64,000 nt of DNA. It comes from Candidatus Nitrosothermus koennekei (GTDB lineage Archaea; Thermoproteota; Nitrososphaeria; Nitrososphaerales; Nitrosocaldaceae). The translations under genes and the position numbers were made by a program. Of this stretch, positions 17,744 through 26,987 are shown piece after piece. Each line of letters starts with the position of its first letter. Position 1 is the first letter of the stretch. Under the pieces are notes generated by a model. It was given only the letters and a program-made list of their open reading frames with translations, did no database searches and was not told the DNA's origin. The DNA is taken from assembly GCA_013538715.1 (NCBI GenBank), contig JACAFH010000002.1:124001-188000 (forward strand). The letters are read 5' to 3'.

Positions 17744-18562
17744 ATGTTACCAGATGCAATTAATATATTAGGAAATGAGATAGCGTTATCTAATCTAATA
17801 ACTGGAATAATAATAATAGCTAGTGGGTTTATTATAGCAACTTTAGTAAATCAGTTAATAAAGAGAGTATTAGGAAAATATATCCCAGATAATATAGAGA
17901 TAGTATTAAAGAGAATAATATATTGGTCTATAATCACATTCTCAATTATCTCGGCTCTTAGTTTTCTTGGTATAGATTTTACTGGTTTACTTCTTGCTGG
18001 TGGTATAGCAGGTATAATCATAGGATTTGCTACTCAATCAGTAGTATCAAATCTAATATCTGGTTTATTTTTACATTTAGATAAACCAGTAAAGATAGGA
18101 GACCCGATAGAGATCGTTGGTAGTGATATATCTGGTAGAATAGTTGATATTACAGCATTCTCAACTAGAATAATAACTTTTGATGGTATACTGGTTAGAG
18201 TTCCAAATGATAAATTCTTTACATCTCAATTAAGAAATTTCAACGCATATATAGCTAGAAGGATAGAATTTACGATGGATATTACATATGATCAAGATAT
18301 TAATATAGTGAAAGAGATAATAAGTAATCTGCTTGATAGACATCAAAAGATACTAGCCCAACCAAAACCTATCGTCACAGCATGGGAATTAGCAGACTCT
18401 AGTATAAAAATAAATGTACGTGCATGGATACCTAGCAGTGAATGGTTTAATATAAGGATAGAATTACTACAATTACTAAAGGAGGAGTTTGATAAACACG
18501 GAATAGAGATACCATTCCCACAAATGACTATATGGTTCGGTAAGTCAAATCAAGCTATTTAA
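17744..18562 (+). CDS. Small-conductance mechanosensitive channel, MscS family
   Basis: The 272-residue protein has three N-terminal membrane segments. The pore-lining TM3 is rich in Gly/Ala (LLLAGGIAGIIIGFATQSVVSN split around residue 92), followed by the MscS beta domain (DKPVKIGDPIEIVG, VPNDKFFTSQLRNF) and an alpha/beta C-terminal domain ending IEIPFPQMTIW. It releases solutes during hypo-osmotic stress. It directly follows DUF432 and overlaps the small convergent gene downstream by 18 bases. Confidence 0.94.
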   Translation: MLPDAINILGNEIALSNLITGIIIIASGFIIATLVNQLIKRVLGKYIPDNIEIVLKRIIYWSIITFSIISALSFLGIDFTGLLLAGGIAGIIIGFATQSVVSNLISGLFLHLDKPVKIGDPIEIVGSDISGRIVDITAFSTRIITFDGILVRVPNDKFFTSQLRNFNAYIARRIEFTMDITYDQDINIVKEIISNLLDRHQKILAQPKPIVTAWELADSSIKINVRAWIPSSEWFNIRIELLQLLKEEFDKHGIEIPFPQMTIWFGKSNQAI

Positions 18563-18769
18563 TATCTTCTTAACAGAATCTGAATCATTATTCTCCTTTA
18601 TCTTTTTAGCAACCTCTTCATCTTGTACCTCATAACAGCTTAATATCCCTACCTCATTCTTGAAAAAGAGAAATACTTTATCTTCATGTATACACGTATA
18701 AATCTTATCTTTCTCTATTAACTCATTCCTTATTATTATCTTTCCGTTATTAGACTCTATAGCATCCAT
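18545..18769 (-). CDS. Hypothetical small protein
   Basis: A 74-residue soluble protein with a beta-rich N-terminal half (GKIIIRNELIEKDKIYTCIHEDKVFLF) and a charged helical C terminus. Two cysteines are not in a metal-binding pattern. No family recognised. It overlaps the 3' end of MscS by 18 bases on the opposite strand and is divergent from the Dpo4 gene, 33 bases away. The compact placement and clean start make it a likely real gene. Confidence 0.55.
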   Translation of the reverse strand: MDAIESNNGKIIIRNELIEKDKIYTCIHEDKVFLFFKNEVGILSCYEVQDEEVAKKIKENNDSDSVKKILNSLI

Positions 18770-18802
18770 AAATTGAAATACCTTTAATGTTATTTAACTA
18801 TT

Positions 18803-19903
18803 ATGAATAGTATAAAGAAGAGAGTTATTATGCACATAGATTTTGATTATTTTTATGCTCAATGTGAAGAGTTAAGAAATACTAGTATAAAGGATAAACC
18901 AGTAGTAGTTTGTGTCTATTCTGCTAGAGGTAATGATGCGGGTGCTGTTAGTACTGCAAATTATAATGCAAGAAGATATGGTGTAAAATCAGGAATGCCG
19001 ATAAGATTTGCAAAGCAGCGGTTAAAATATACTAATGCTATATTCTTACCTGTAGATCATGCATACTATGATGAGATCTCTAACAAGGCTATGGAGATAA
19101 TAAGATCATTTGCTGATAAATTCGAATATGTTGGGGACGATGAAGCATACATAGATGTTAGTAATACTACAAATGGAGATTTTGATAAAGCTAGAGAATT
19201 GGCTCTTATTATAAAGAATGAGATTAGGCGAGTATTACATTTATCAATCTCTATAGGTGTAGCTCCAAACAAACTTATAGCGAAGATAGCATCTGGTTAT
19301 CAGAAACCTGATGGATTAACTATAGTTAAACCTAGCGAGGTTAATAATTTTATTGCTGATATGAATGTTGATGCTATAGTAGGGATAGGTAAGAAGACTA
19401 GAGAAAGATTAATTGAGATGAATATTAGAACTATCAAAGAACTTGCAAAGTTAGATGTATATACTCTTATGAATGAATTTGGGAGAAAGAATGGTATATA
19501 TCTTTATAATTCTTCTAGAGGGATAGATGAGGAAGAGGTTAAAGAAGAACAAACTGTAACACAATTTAGTAAGATAATTACGCTAAAAGAGGATAAAAAC
19601 GATATAAATTATATGATTAATGATCTTAACTATTTAACAAATGAACTCCATAAGATCATTGTTAATAATGGATATTCGTTTAGGAATGTAGGAGTAATTG
19701 TAGTATTAAATGATCTTAATATTAGAAGTAAGAGTAAGAGTCTAAAGAGGATAAGCAATAGTAATGAAGATCTTTATAACATAGCAAAAACATTGCTTGA
19801 AGATATTATGAGTGATAAACCTATTGTAAGAAGATTAGGAGTAAAAGTATCAGAACTCGTTAGTAGTAAGGGACAAGATACACTTTTGAAGTTTATACGC
19901 TAA
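18803..19903 (+). CDS. dbh: Y-family DNA polymerase IV (Dpo4/DinB)
   Basis: The 366-residue translesion polymerase shows the Y-family motifs in order: HIDFDYFYAQCEE (catalytic Asp), ARRYGVKSGMP, VGDDEAYIDVS (catalytic Asp-Glu region), SIGVAPNKLIAKIAS, and the thumb helix-hairpin-helix (VGIGKKTRERL). A C-terminal little-finger domain follows from about residue 245. It bypasses lesions in damaged template DNA. It is convergent with the radical SAM gene, with 3 bases between the stops. Confidence 0.94.
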   Translation: MNSIKKRVIMHIDFDYFYAQCEELRNTSIKDKPVVVCVYSARGNDAGAVSTANYNARRYGVKSGMPIRFAKQRLKYTNAIFLPVDHAYYDEISNKAMEIIRSFADKFEYVGDDEAYIDVSNTTNGDFDKARELALIIKNEIRRVLHLSISIGVAPNKLIAKIASGYQKPDGLTIVKPSEVNNFIADMNVDAIVGIGKKTRERLIEMNIRTIKELAKLDVYTLMNEFGRKNGIYLYNSSRGIDEEEVKEEQTVTQFSKIITLKEDKNDINYMINDLNYLTNELHKIIVNNGYSFRNVGVIVVLNDLNIRSKSKSLKRISNSNEDLYNIAKTLLEDIMSDKPIVRRLGVKVSELVSSKGQDTLLKFIR

Positions 19904-19906
19904 GCA

Positions 19907-20785
19907 TCAAAATCCTCGCAAAAATCGTGGTCTATACAATTCTGGTGACTTGAGAAGAGTATCTATCTTTCTTAGCAGTTCTTCCTTTTCATCTGGGAGT
20001 AAAGCCTTTAAAGGATATGGATTAGAAGCATGATTGACTCTAAATATTATCTTCCTTTTATTATTAATATTTTGTACCATTACCTTTAATTCTTCAAGTA
20101 CATCTTGATCGCTTAACATCTCAAATTGTTCTTCAAACTTACTACAAAATTCATCCTTTATACTATCATCTAGATAAAGTGTTAATGCTGCAAGATAATC
20201 TGGTTCTATAATATTAATGATTTTAGCACTCTCTATAGCATGGAGGGTACTATACTTCTTACCACCTAACCCTAAGATAAGCATACAAGAGATTATTATG
20301 TCAGCATCTTTTGCTTTCTTGCATCCTTCTATTATGCCCTTAGTATTAGCACCTTTTGTTACTTTTCTAAGTATAAGATCAGATCCACTCTCTATACCTA
20401 TATAAAGCATCTTTAGACCTTTCTCTCTTAACATCTTAAGCTCTTCCACACTCTTTTGTAATAGATTCTTTGGCATTGCATAAGACGATACTCTCTCAAG
20501 ATTAGGAAATGAGGTGCGTAGGTAATCAAGTATCTCTACTAATGTATTACTATTCAGATTTAAAGCATCCCCATCAGCAAGAAATACCCTCTTTATATTT
20601 GGATACTCTTTTGCTGCATAATCTATATCTGCTTTAATCTCTTCAATACTTCGTTCTTCATATCTCTTACTTCTATACATAGCACAGAAAGAGCATCTAT
20701 TATATGAGCAACCTATAGTAACTTGAAGTATAAGAGAATCTGCTTCTGATGGAGGTCTATATACTGGATCTATATATGTTAACAT
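19907..20785 (-). CDS. Radical SAM protein
   Basis: The 292-residue protein has a cluster motif Cx4Cx2C (GCSYNRCSFCAMYR, near residue 31), a glycine-rich SAM-binding stretch and the GIESGSD segment typical of the Elp3/HemN-like radical SAM fold. The conserved N-terminal RPPSEADSLILQVT places it in a widespread COG1032-like group of uncharacterised enzymes. The substrate is unknown, and no partner gene suggests one. A TATA-like box lies about 23 bases upstream of the ATG. Confidence 0.85.
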   Translation of the reverse strand: MLTYIDPVYRPPSEADSLILQVTIGCSYNRCSFCAMYRSKRYEERSIEEIKADIDYAAKEYPNIKRVFLADGDALNLNSNTLVEILDYLRTSFPNLERVSSYAMPKNLLQKSVEELKMLREKGLKMLYIGIESGSDLILRKVTKGANTKGIIEGCKKAKDADIIISCMLILGLGGKKYSTLHAIESAKIINIIEPDYLAALTLYLDDSIKDEFCSKFEEQFEMLSDQDVLEELKVMVQNINNKRKIIFRVNHASNPYPLKALLPDEKEELLRKIDTLLKSPELYRPRFLRGF

Positions 20786-21514
20786 AATGATAATAGTTAT
20801 AAATATTCTTAATATACCTTCTTAACCTTTAGATACTTGTGAACTATACTCTCAAGGCTGCGCTTCTTCCTCTACTGATCCGTTGTCTGATAAGATGTTT
20901 CATCTCTCTCTTCAAGACCCAATTTTAGAATATTCTTTGTATTATGTTTATATCAAGATACGTCTATCATAAACATGCATATTGTGAGATAAGCTTTTGA
21001 TTGAGCATTTCTATGTAGAGCATGTATTGATAGCTAGTTTATTGCACTAGGTAGTAAGTGACATTTATTGCTAGATGATATTCTTAACTATTTTTGATAT
21101 TCAACTCGCTTGAGCTTCTTTGTTTTTCATACCCTTCATTAGGCTAAATGCTAATTTCAGTAGCATATTACATTGCAATATGAAGGATGAATATCTATCA
21201 AATATAGTAATGATGATAAGTCATGAAGAGTGGATGAATAAAGGTTAGACTCGTTGATATAAGAATATACTAGTATTGGATGTTACTAAGATATACTTGA
21301 GATTGGTAAGGTATTAGAGTATTATAACAAGGAGAACTTAGATATACTATAAACTGAGATAGATACTATTACGAAGCATCATGTTAGAGCAGTTATCAAT
21401 TCATATTAAATGTAAATGTTCTAACAAAAATATCATTATACAATAACTAATAATCTAGTTATACAATAGATTATAAATTAGTGATATCTATTATATAAAA
21501 GAATTGCAGATAAT
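20786..21514. other. 729-bp stretch without an intact gene
   Basis: Stops occur in all frames. Around 21290-21410 on the plus strand a run reading EIGKVLEYYNKENLDIL, a stop, then TEIDTITKHHVRAV looks like degraded coding sequence. The minus-strand stretch near 20850-20940 also has short coding-like runs. Neither could be assigned to a family. I saw no RNA gene. The terminus of the large adhesin gene follows. Confidence 0.45.
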
Positions 21515-24139
21515 TTACCTTCTTACAACTTTAGTTACTATTATAGCAGCAACAACTATGATAGGAAGTAACAAACCTATGTAATCCATTCTATATACAG
21601 CCCTTATAGTCATACTCTCATTTGCTATCAATGTAAGATTATTCTCATTTTTATCATATCCCTCTGGTAAACCTTCCCAATGATCAAATACTTCTCTCAA
21701 TATAATAGGCACTATAGGTTTTTCATTTGCAGATATAACTACGCTACTTCCTACAGGATAGCTTCCACTCCCCTCACCATCCTCTACTGTTATAACAACA
21801 TTCCTTCCGTAAATTAGATTTAAAGTAGTATCACTATCCAAATGTAGCATAATATTATTCCTTACCATACTATCTGTTCCGTTTACAGTATTTATTATTA
21901 CTTTTTGAAGATCTAGATCGTTATACTTTTGAGGAAATGTCATATTTATTGAACCGACTTCTAATCTCTCTTTATATGGAGTTGTTAATCTCCCAAGAGT
22001 TGAATCAAATTGTACGTTAAGAGAATTTCTAGGACCTTGTGCGTTTATAGTAAGTGTTACAAATCTTTTAACTATTATCTTGAGATCTATTCTCTCATCC
22101 TTATAACCTTCTCTATATGCTTTAATAGATAGATTATATTCTCCTCTCTCGTTAGGTATAATTATGATTCTATTATCTTTAACTTCATAATCTATATCAG
22201 CATCTATATCTACAAAGCCATCAGTATCTATCTCTATGATATTCTCTTCTCCAACATTTGTATTGATAGTGTTATTCATCTTCTCACCATTAATAGTTAC
22301 ATTAAATCTTAGTTTGTTAAGAAAGAGATCTATATCCTTCTCTAATATGCCATTATCTGTAATTACTAAAACTTTATTAGTATTAACTATAACTTTGCTA
22401 TACTTTATCTTCATGATAGGTGTCTCATTATCCATTAGATGGATAGCCATAGGAAACTCTTCACCATGATGCACTAAGGATGGCGCATCTATCTCCAACT
22501 TTAATAATGAAATATTAGGACTTAATACTATATTTTCTACTCCATTCTTAGATATTGCTAATATAGTCTCCTTCTCTATTATACCAAAGACTATGGTGAT
22601 GTTATCCTTCTCTTTAACCTCTAAAGATAAATCTGGATTATTAGAAGTTATTTGATAGCCTATGCCTGGTAAGATAATTAAAGGCTGTTTTACTCCCTTT
22701 TTGATAGGTAAGATAGATGCATCTAAGCTGTTTTGAGCTTGAGGTATAACATTTACCTCAATGCTAGATGGGAATATATTAGAACCTCCTGCTACGAGAG
22801 TAAACTTTCCATCTCTTATAGCATATATATCAAATCTTATAGCATGCTCTTTAAATAATACTGATGGAGTTAATATAGATGGATGCTCTAAACCATCAGA
22901 TGATAGATCTATTATTCTAAAATTATTACCATCATTCTCAACAGGTATTATAGACTCAGCAGCAGAAGTATGTATAGATACAGTATTATTCTTACCTATT
23001 CTTACCTCTTGAGTATAATTCTTCTTTATTTGATACAATGCAACCAAACCTTCAGCTCTACTATCACTTTCTATAACATTAGGATATACCCATAATATTA
23101 CATCAGTAGCAGTAGCATCATTTGGTACATCTGTTATTGTAACATTTTGTGTTGAGAATGTCTTACCAATAGAGTCTGTTTGAGTAATGGTTAAAGTACT
23201 ATTGAACAATGCACCCACTATAAGATTTGTTGTCGTAGCACCTACACCATTGATAAATGCTGTAATGGTAGCATTTCCTATGTTATGTGTATATATCTCA
23301 CCACTCTCAAATCTCTCATCAATGACAATGGAGTGCTTCTCTTCATTTACTCCTTTGAAGAGTGGATTAAACGATGCTACAGCTATATTTGAGGAGGTTA
23401 GTATTACATTAAGAGGATCTTTTGGTATATATGGTCTTCCGTCTTTCTCTAACCACACATAAAAATATGCTTTTGAATCTGGTAATATTATATGTGGTGC
23501 AACTGCTAATCTTATATCTATCCTTCCTGTATCTCTCTTAATATCAATGCTTGTTGATCTAGCATCTTCACTAATAGCATATATCTTTCCATCACTCTCT
23601 ACTCTTGCTATAAAAGAAGCATAATAGTTACCTTTCTTGATGGTTATACTATCTATAACACTTACCCCTCCCTCAGCAATTAGGCGTATCTTCATATCCT
23701 TTTTAGCCTCTACTGGTATGCCGTTGTTATCTAGCAGGAAGATATAGCCAAATGCACTATCTACTATCTTCTTTTGTAATATTATCTTGAGAGAATTTGT
23801 TGTCTGTATATTTTTATAGATATTTGTACTTTTTGTTGCAAAATTTTCATCTAAAACACCAAATACTGTTGAATTGCCTATAATTAATGGTTTGATCTTG
23901 AATTTAGCATGATTTTGATAAGGTTTGATGGTTACATGATCTGATATACTTAACTTCTCATCACTTATTAACATAACATCCCTTGAATGATCGGTAGCGT
24001 TTCTAGCTATTACTATACCTTCATACTCTTCTCCTATCAGCATCTTCTCTGGAATCCAAATTATAAATTCGTTATCGGCATATGCATATGCAATACTAAT
24101 CATGAATATCAATACTATCAATACTATACCTTTCTTCAT
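21515..24139 (-). CDS. Large secreted adhesin-like protein, membrane-anchored
   Basis: About 874 residues with an N-terminal signal peptide (MKKGIVLIVLIFMISIAYAYA), a long series of beta-sandwich (Ig-like) segments, an InlB B-repeat-like module near the C terminus (VEDGEGSGSYPVGSSVVISA, then FDHWEG), and a C-terminal membrane helix with basic tail (IVTKVVRR). The ATG at 24139 is preferred to the TTG at 24157, because the TATA-like box (tttttaagtat on the minus strand) lies 25 bases upstream of it. It sits at the end of a row of pilin-like genes, which suggests a pilus-tip or cell-surface adhesin; that role is inference. Confidence 0.7.
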   Translation of the reverse strand: MKKGIVLIVLIFMISIAYAYADNEFIIWIPEKMLIGEEYEGIVIARNATDHSRDVMLISDEKLSISDHVTIKPYQNHAKFKIKPLIIGNSTVFGVLDENFATKSTNIYKNIQTTNSLKIILQKKIVDSAFGYIFLLDNNGIPVEAKKDMKIRLIAEGGVSVIDSITIKKGNYYASFIARVESDGKIYAISEDARSTSIDIKRDTGRIDIRLAVAPHIILPDSKAYFYVWLEKDGRPYIPKDPLNVILTSSNIAVASFNPLFKGVNEEKHSIVIDERFESGEIYTHNIGNATITAFINGVGATTTNLIVGALFNSTLTITQTDSIGKTFSTQNVTITDVPNDATATDVILWVYPNVIESDSRAEGLVALYQIKKNYTQEVRIGKNNTVSIHTSAAESIIPVENDGNNFRIIDLSSDGLEHPSILTPSVLFKEHAIRFDIYAIRDGKFTLVAGGSNIFPSSIEVNVIPQAQNSLDASILPIKKGVKQPLIILPGIGYQITSNNPDLSLEVKEKDNITIVFGIIEKETILAISKNGVENIVLSPNISLLKLEIDAPSLVHHGEEFPMAIHLMDNETPIMKIKYSKVIVNTNKVLVITDNGILEKDIDLFLNKLRFNVTINGEKMNNTINTNVGEENIIEIDTDGFVDIDADIDYEVKDNRIIIIPNERGEYNLSIKAYREGYKDERIDLKIIVKRFVTLTINAQGPRNSLNVQFDSTLGRLTTPYKERLEVGSINMTFPQKYNDLDLQKVIINTVNGTDSMVRNNIMLHLDSDTTLNLIYGRNVVITVEDGEGSGSYPVGSSVVISANEKPIVPIILREVFDHWEGLPEGYDKNENNLTLIANESMTIRAVYRMDYIGLLLPIIVVAAIIVTKVVRR

Positions 24140-24169
24140 GTCTCTAATACTTATCAATACTTAAAAACC

Positions 24170-24589
24170 CTACCTGCTAACTATAGCATTACCTAGCTCT
24201 GTTATCAATACTATCTTCTTAGTATTCATATTAGTAAGATCGCATCCTACCTCGATATCACTACTATTAATAGTTTGTGTCTGTAAAGGATTTACCACTA
24301 TCTCATTTACAAGTTTACATATGTATATATCATTAGTATCTTCAAACATTATTGCATTTATTACACTTCTCTTTAACCAATTACTCTTAACATCTATACT
24401 ATTTAGATTATTACCAGCATCAATTACTGCTGTTGCATTTAGATCTTCTCTAACCCTATCATTCTCTACCTCCATTACTTCTTTTGATGTAATTGTATAA
24501 TTTACCATCGAGCCTATTAATGAGATGAATACACCTATACCTACTGCTATAACCCCTGTGATTGCTAGTAAAGCTACTGGACTTACCAT
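24170..24589 (-). CDS. Pilin-like membrane-anchored protein
   Basis: The 139-residue protein has an N-terminal hydrophobic helix (residues 4-27, LLAITGVIAVGIGVFISL) and a soluble extracellular part with two cysteines (ICKL, VGCD) that could pair. There is no strong class III cleavage motif before the helix, so it may be a minor pilin-like subunit or a FlaF/FlaG-like stator. It has its own TATA-like box (ccttaaatata) about 24 bases upstream. It sits between a pilin gene and the large adhesin gene. Confidence 0.6.
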   Translation of the reverse strand: MVSPVALLAITGVIAVGIGVFISLIGSMVNYTITSKEVMEVENDRVREDLNATAVIDAGNNLNSIDVKSNWLKRSVINAIMFEDTNDIYICKLVNEIVVNPLQTQTINSSDIEVGCDLTNMNTKKIVLITELGNAIVSR

Positions 24590-24613
24590 ATCTTTAATGA
24601 TAATAAAATATAT

Positions 24614-25060
24614 TTAAGGACTTAATTTTATCTTTTTGATAAATCCATATGTTGAACCATCTGAAGTTATTGCATCTATTTTTAGTAGATACTCTTCGTC
24701 AAGCCTAGTATTCTCTATACTTATTATATTATCAATAGTTATACTTTTACTTACTCCTATTAGTGTAGTATTTTGCATAGATAGTATTACAGTTCCATTG
24801 TTATATTGTAATTCTATATTGGTATCTTTAAATGTAGTGCTGCCAGTATTCTTTAGAGTTAAGAAGAAGTATGCTTGAGTATGAGTAGAGTTACTTACAC
24901 TTAAACGTTTAAATACTAGATCTAATAATTCATACTTCCTCTCTATACTCTCTATACTTGCTTGTTTATACATCTGATCCCATACTATAATACTTACTAC
25001 ACTTGCAACTCCTAATAGCATTAGTATAGTCAATGCTTCTCCTATTCCTTTCCTTTTCAT
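24614..25060 (-). CDS. Type IV pilin with class III signal peptide
   Basis: The 148-residue protein begins MKRKGIGEALT, a class III (prepilin) signal with cleavage expected after the KRKGIG region, followed by a hydrophobic helix (residues 12-28) that would assemble the filament core. The C-terminal domain is beta-rich with NxT/S sequons (SNSTHT, QNTT) that STT3/AglB could glycosylate. It would be processed by the A24 prepilin peptidase encoded at 30503. Its own TATA-like box is about 25 bases upstream. Confidence 0.8.
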   Translation of the reverse strand: MKRKGIGEALTILMLLGVASVVSIIVWDQMYKQASIESIERKYELLDLVFKRLSVSNSTHTQAYFFLTLKNTGSTTFKDTNIELQYNNGTVILSMQNTTLIGVSKSITIDNIISIENTRLDEEYLLKIDAITSDGSTYGFIKKIKLSP

Positions 25061-25085
25061 CGATTATATTAGCATTAATATATTT

Positions 25086-25358
25086 TTAAGACTTTAAACT
25101 GATTCTCCTTCTAATAGGTTTAGTTGGCAGCAGTAACTTCTTCATTATAAACTCTCCATTCTTTAGAAGTGTTATTGAATACACTGTATATCCTTCAAAT
25201 GATAACAATCCATCTAGCTTTATTGTATAAACCGAAACCTGAAATGTATCATTAACCTTCATCTCTGCTATCTTACTTGCTAATACATAACTCTCTACGC
25301 CTAATATATCTGATATTAGGAACAAGTTCCTGTAATACTTATTAACTAATTGCATCAT
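25086..25358 (-). CDS. Hypothetical protein in the pilus island
   Basis: A 90-residue protein if translation starts at the tandem ATGs at 25358/25355, which lie about 23 bases after a strong TATA box (tttttatatattt, about 25373-25385 on the minus strand). A longer form from 25424 would add a hydrophobic stretch but has no promoter at the right spacing. The short form is beta-rich with a basic tail (KPIRRRISLKS). Not recognised; its place beside pilin genes is the only functional hint. Confidence 0.5.
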   Translation of the reverse strand: MMQLVNKYYRNLFLISDILGVESYVLASKIAEMKVNDTFQVSVYTIKLDGLLSFEGYTVYSITLLKNGEFIMKKLLLPTKPIRRRISLKS

Positions 25359-25435
25359 TAAGAAAAGAGATGAAATATATAAAAATGGTTTAAAGATAGG
25401 AAATATTAATATCCTATTTACCATGATATACTTTT

Positions 25436-26203
25436 ATGCCATTTAAAATAATCATAAAAGGCAAGGTTCATGATATAGGCTATAGGTTATTCTTATTAGA
25501 AGAGGCTGACAGTTTATGTATTGATAGATTTGATGCTAGGAATGTTATGATAGATAACAAAGAGACTGTAGTTGTATTGATAGATGGGAGTGATGAACAG
25601 TTGAATAATTTTGTAGAGTTTGTTAAGAATAACGTGCCAGAATATGCTAAGGTTGAAGAGATTAATATTGAGAGTTATGATGGAAGGATTAGAGAATTAA
25701 ATAGATTTAGAGCGAGTCTTGATACTCAACAATTATCAAAGATTGTAAATGTTGGAATCAACATGCTAGGAAAACTTGATAAGATAGAGAATAAGTTAGA
25801 TGAAGGGTTTACTAGGGTAGAGAATAAACTTGATAAGATAGAGAATAAGTTAGATGAAGGGTTTACTAGGGTAGAGAATAAACTTGATAAGATAGAGAAT
25901 AAGTTAGATGAAGGGTTTACTAGGGTAGAGAATAAACTTGATAAGATAGAGAATAAGTTAGATGAAGGGTTTACTAGGGTAGAGAATAAACTTGATAAGA
26001 TAGAGAATAAGTTAGATGAAGGGTTTACTAGGGTAGAGAATAAACTTGATAAGATAGAGAATAAGTTAGATGAAGGGTTTAAAGATCTCTCTAGTAAAGT
26101 TTCTAAAACTAATGAGTTGTTAGAGGATAGATTTAAGAATCTAGAAGAAGAGATAAGTAAGATCAAAAATGCACTGATCAGAGCTGGAATAGATATATCA
26201 TAA
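25436..26203 (+). CDS. Acylphosphatase-like domain with tandem-repeat coiled coil
   Basis: The 255-residue protein has an N-terminal acylphosphatase-like domain (residues 1-95; the loop KVHDIGYRLFL corresponds to the phosphate-binding GxVxGVxxR loop with its Arg). From residue 113 a long helical stalk is built from an 18-residue unit (KLDKIENKLDEGFTRVEN) repeated five times plus a partial copy, then a non-repeat helix to the end. No signal peptide is present, so it should be cytoplasmic. The domain may hydrolyse acyl phosphates or act as a binding module; the stalk probably oligomerises. It lies inside the pilus island. Confidence 0.75.
   Translation: MPFKIIIKGKVHDIGYRLFLLEEADSLCIDRFDARNVMIDNKETVVVLIDGSDEQLNNFVEFVKNNVPEYAKVEEINIESYDGRIRELNRFRASLDTQQLSKIVNVGINMLGKLDKIENKLDEGFTRVENKLDKIENKLDEGFTRVENKLDKIENKLDEGFTRVENKLDKIENKLDEGFTRVENKLDKIENKLDEGFTRVENKLDKIENKLDEGFKDLSSKVSKTNELLEDRFKNLEEEISKIKNALIRAGIDIS
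25772..26080 (+). repeat. 54-bp direct repeat, 5.7 copies, in frame
   Basis: Five copies of a 54-base unit beginning aaacttgataagatagag run from 25772 to 26041, followed by 39 bases of a sixth. The copies appear identical at the DNA level, including third codon positions, which points to recent slippage or unequal recombination. Each unit is exactly 18 codons, so copy-number change would lengthen or shorten the coiled coil without breaking the frame. The antisense open frame across this region is only a by-product of the repeat. Confidence 0.95.
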
Positions 26204-26277
26204 CCTAAATTACATTTCATAATTTATATATTATCAACAATATCAAGATCTGAGGTATATAATATAAAAGAAAAAAA

Positions 26278-26832
26278 TTATTGAATGATTGCTTTTGTTG
26301 TTATATCAGCTGTAGAGCCATCAGTGAAGGTTACTATCACATGTATTGGTATCTGTTCTCCAACGAATAGATCAACTTCTTCGTCTATATTCTGGTTGGT
26401 AGAAACAGTATCATCCTCATCAAAGTGATGCTCTGCTCTAGCTGTTCCACCCGGTGGTATTGTAACACCTGTTGCTAGTACATTACCACCACTTGTTGTG
26501 TGTGCATTACCATTAGCTGCCGTTACCATCAACTCGAACTCTACTTCACTTATCGTCTTAACTCCTGTATTCTTTATGTTTGCTACTACCATTAAACTAT
26601 CCTCATCACCTGTATCAGTATCACCAACAGTGCCTGTATCTACATCATTGCCAGTAGGATTTGTTACTGTCAACCCATCTATTGTGAATTGGTTTCTTAC
26701 ACCTGCTGCTCCACTACTTTGTGTGAATGATGTAAATACTACTACACCAGCAACTACTGCTATTCCTATCAGTATCAAAGCCATGATGGCTCCAGATATT
26801 GCTTTTCTCTCTCTTATTCTGTTCATGTTCAT
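26278..26832 (-). CDS. Type IV pilin (probably a major pilin)
   Basis: The 184-residue protein has a class III signal (RERKAISGAIMALILIG), a hydrophobic core helix to about residue 34, and a Thr/Asp/Gly-rich acidic extracellular domain (GNDVDTGTVGDTDTGDEDS). The acidic, low-complexity exterior and strong promoter (TATA-like tatttaagg about 27 bases upstream) suit an abundant surface filament subunit. It is divergent from the TadC-like gene across an intergenic region with a 42-bp palindrome. Confidence 0.82.
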   Translation of the reverse strand: MNMNRIRERKAISGAIMALILIGIAVVAGVVVFTSFTQSSGAAGVRNQFTIDGLTVTNPTGNDVDTGTVGDTDTGDEDSLMVVANIKNTGVKTISEVEFELMVTAANGNAHTTSGGNVLATGVTIPPGGTARAEHHFDEDDTVSTNQNIDEEVDLFVGEQIPIHVIVTFTDGSTADITTKAIIQ

Positions 26833-26877
26833 CCCTACACCTAATGATGGGAATCATATTTAAGGCGATAAAATTTA

Positions 26878-26919
26878 ACTAGCAACTTTTCTGCAAATTT
26901 TTGCAGTAGAATTGCTAGT
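26878..26919. promoter_or_regulatory. 42-bp imperfect palindrome between divergent pilus promoters
   Basis: The sequence has an outer 8-base arm (actagcaa / ttgctagt), a 5-base unpaired stretch on each side, and an inner 7-base arm (ctgcaaa / tttgcag) around a 2-base centre. It lies about 46-87 bases upstream of the pilin start and about 69-110 bases upstream of the TadC-like start, outside both TATA boxes. Position and two-fold symmetry suit an operator for a dimeric or tetrameric regulator controlling both genes. Both symmetry axes coincide at 26898/26899. Confidence 0.55.
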
Positions 26920-26987
26920 ATTACAAGTTATATAACACAAGTTACATATCATGCATCTTTATAAATCAACTCTATTATAGATGCTAT

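Noticed and set aside
25726-26220. Long open frame antisense to the 54-bp repeats
   Set aside because: It is open only because the repeated unit lacks stops on that strand; the product is a low-complexity Ser/Leu/Phe repeat, while the plus strand gives a sensible domain plus coiled coil.
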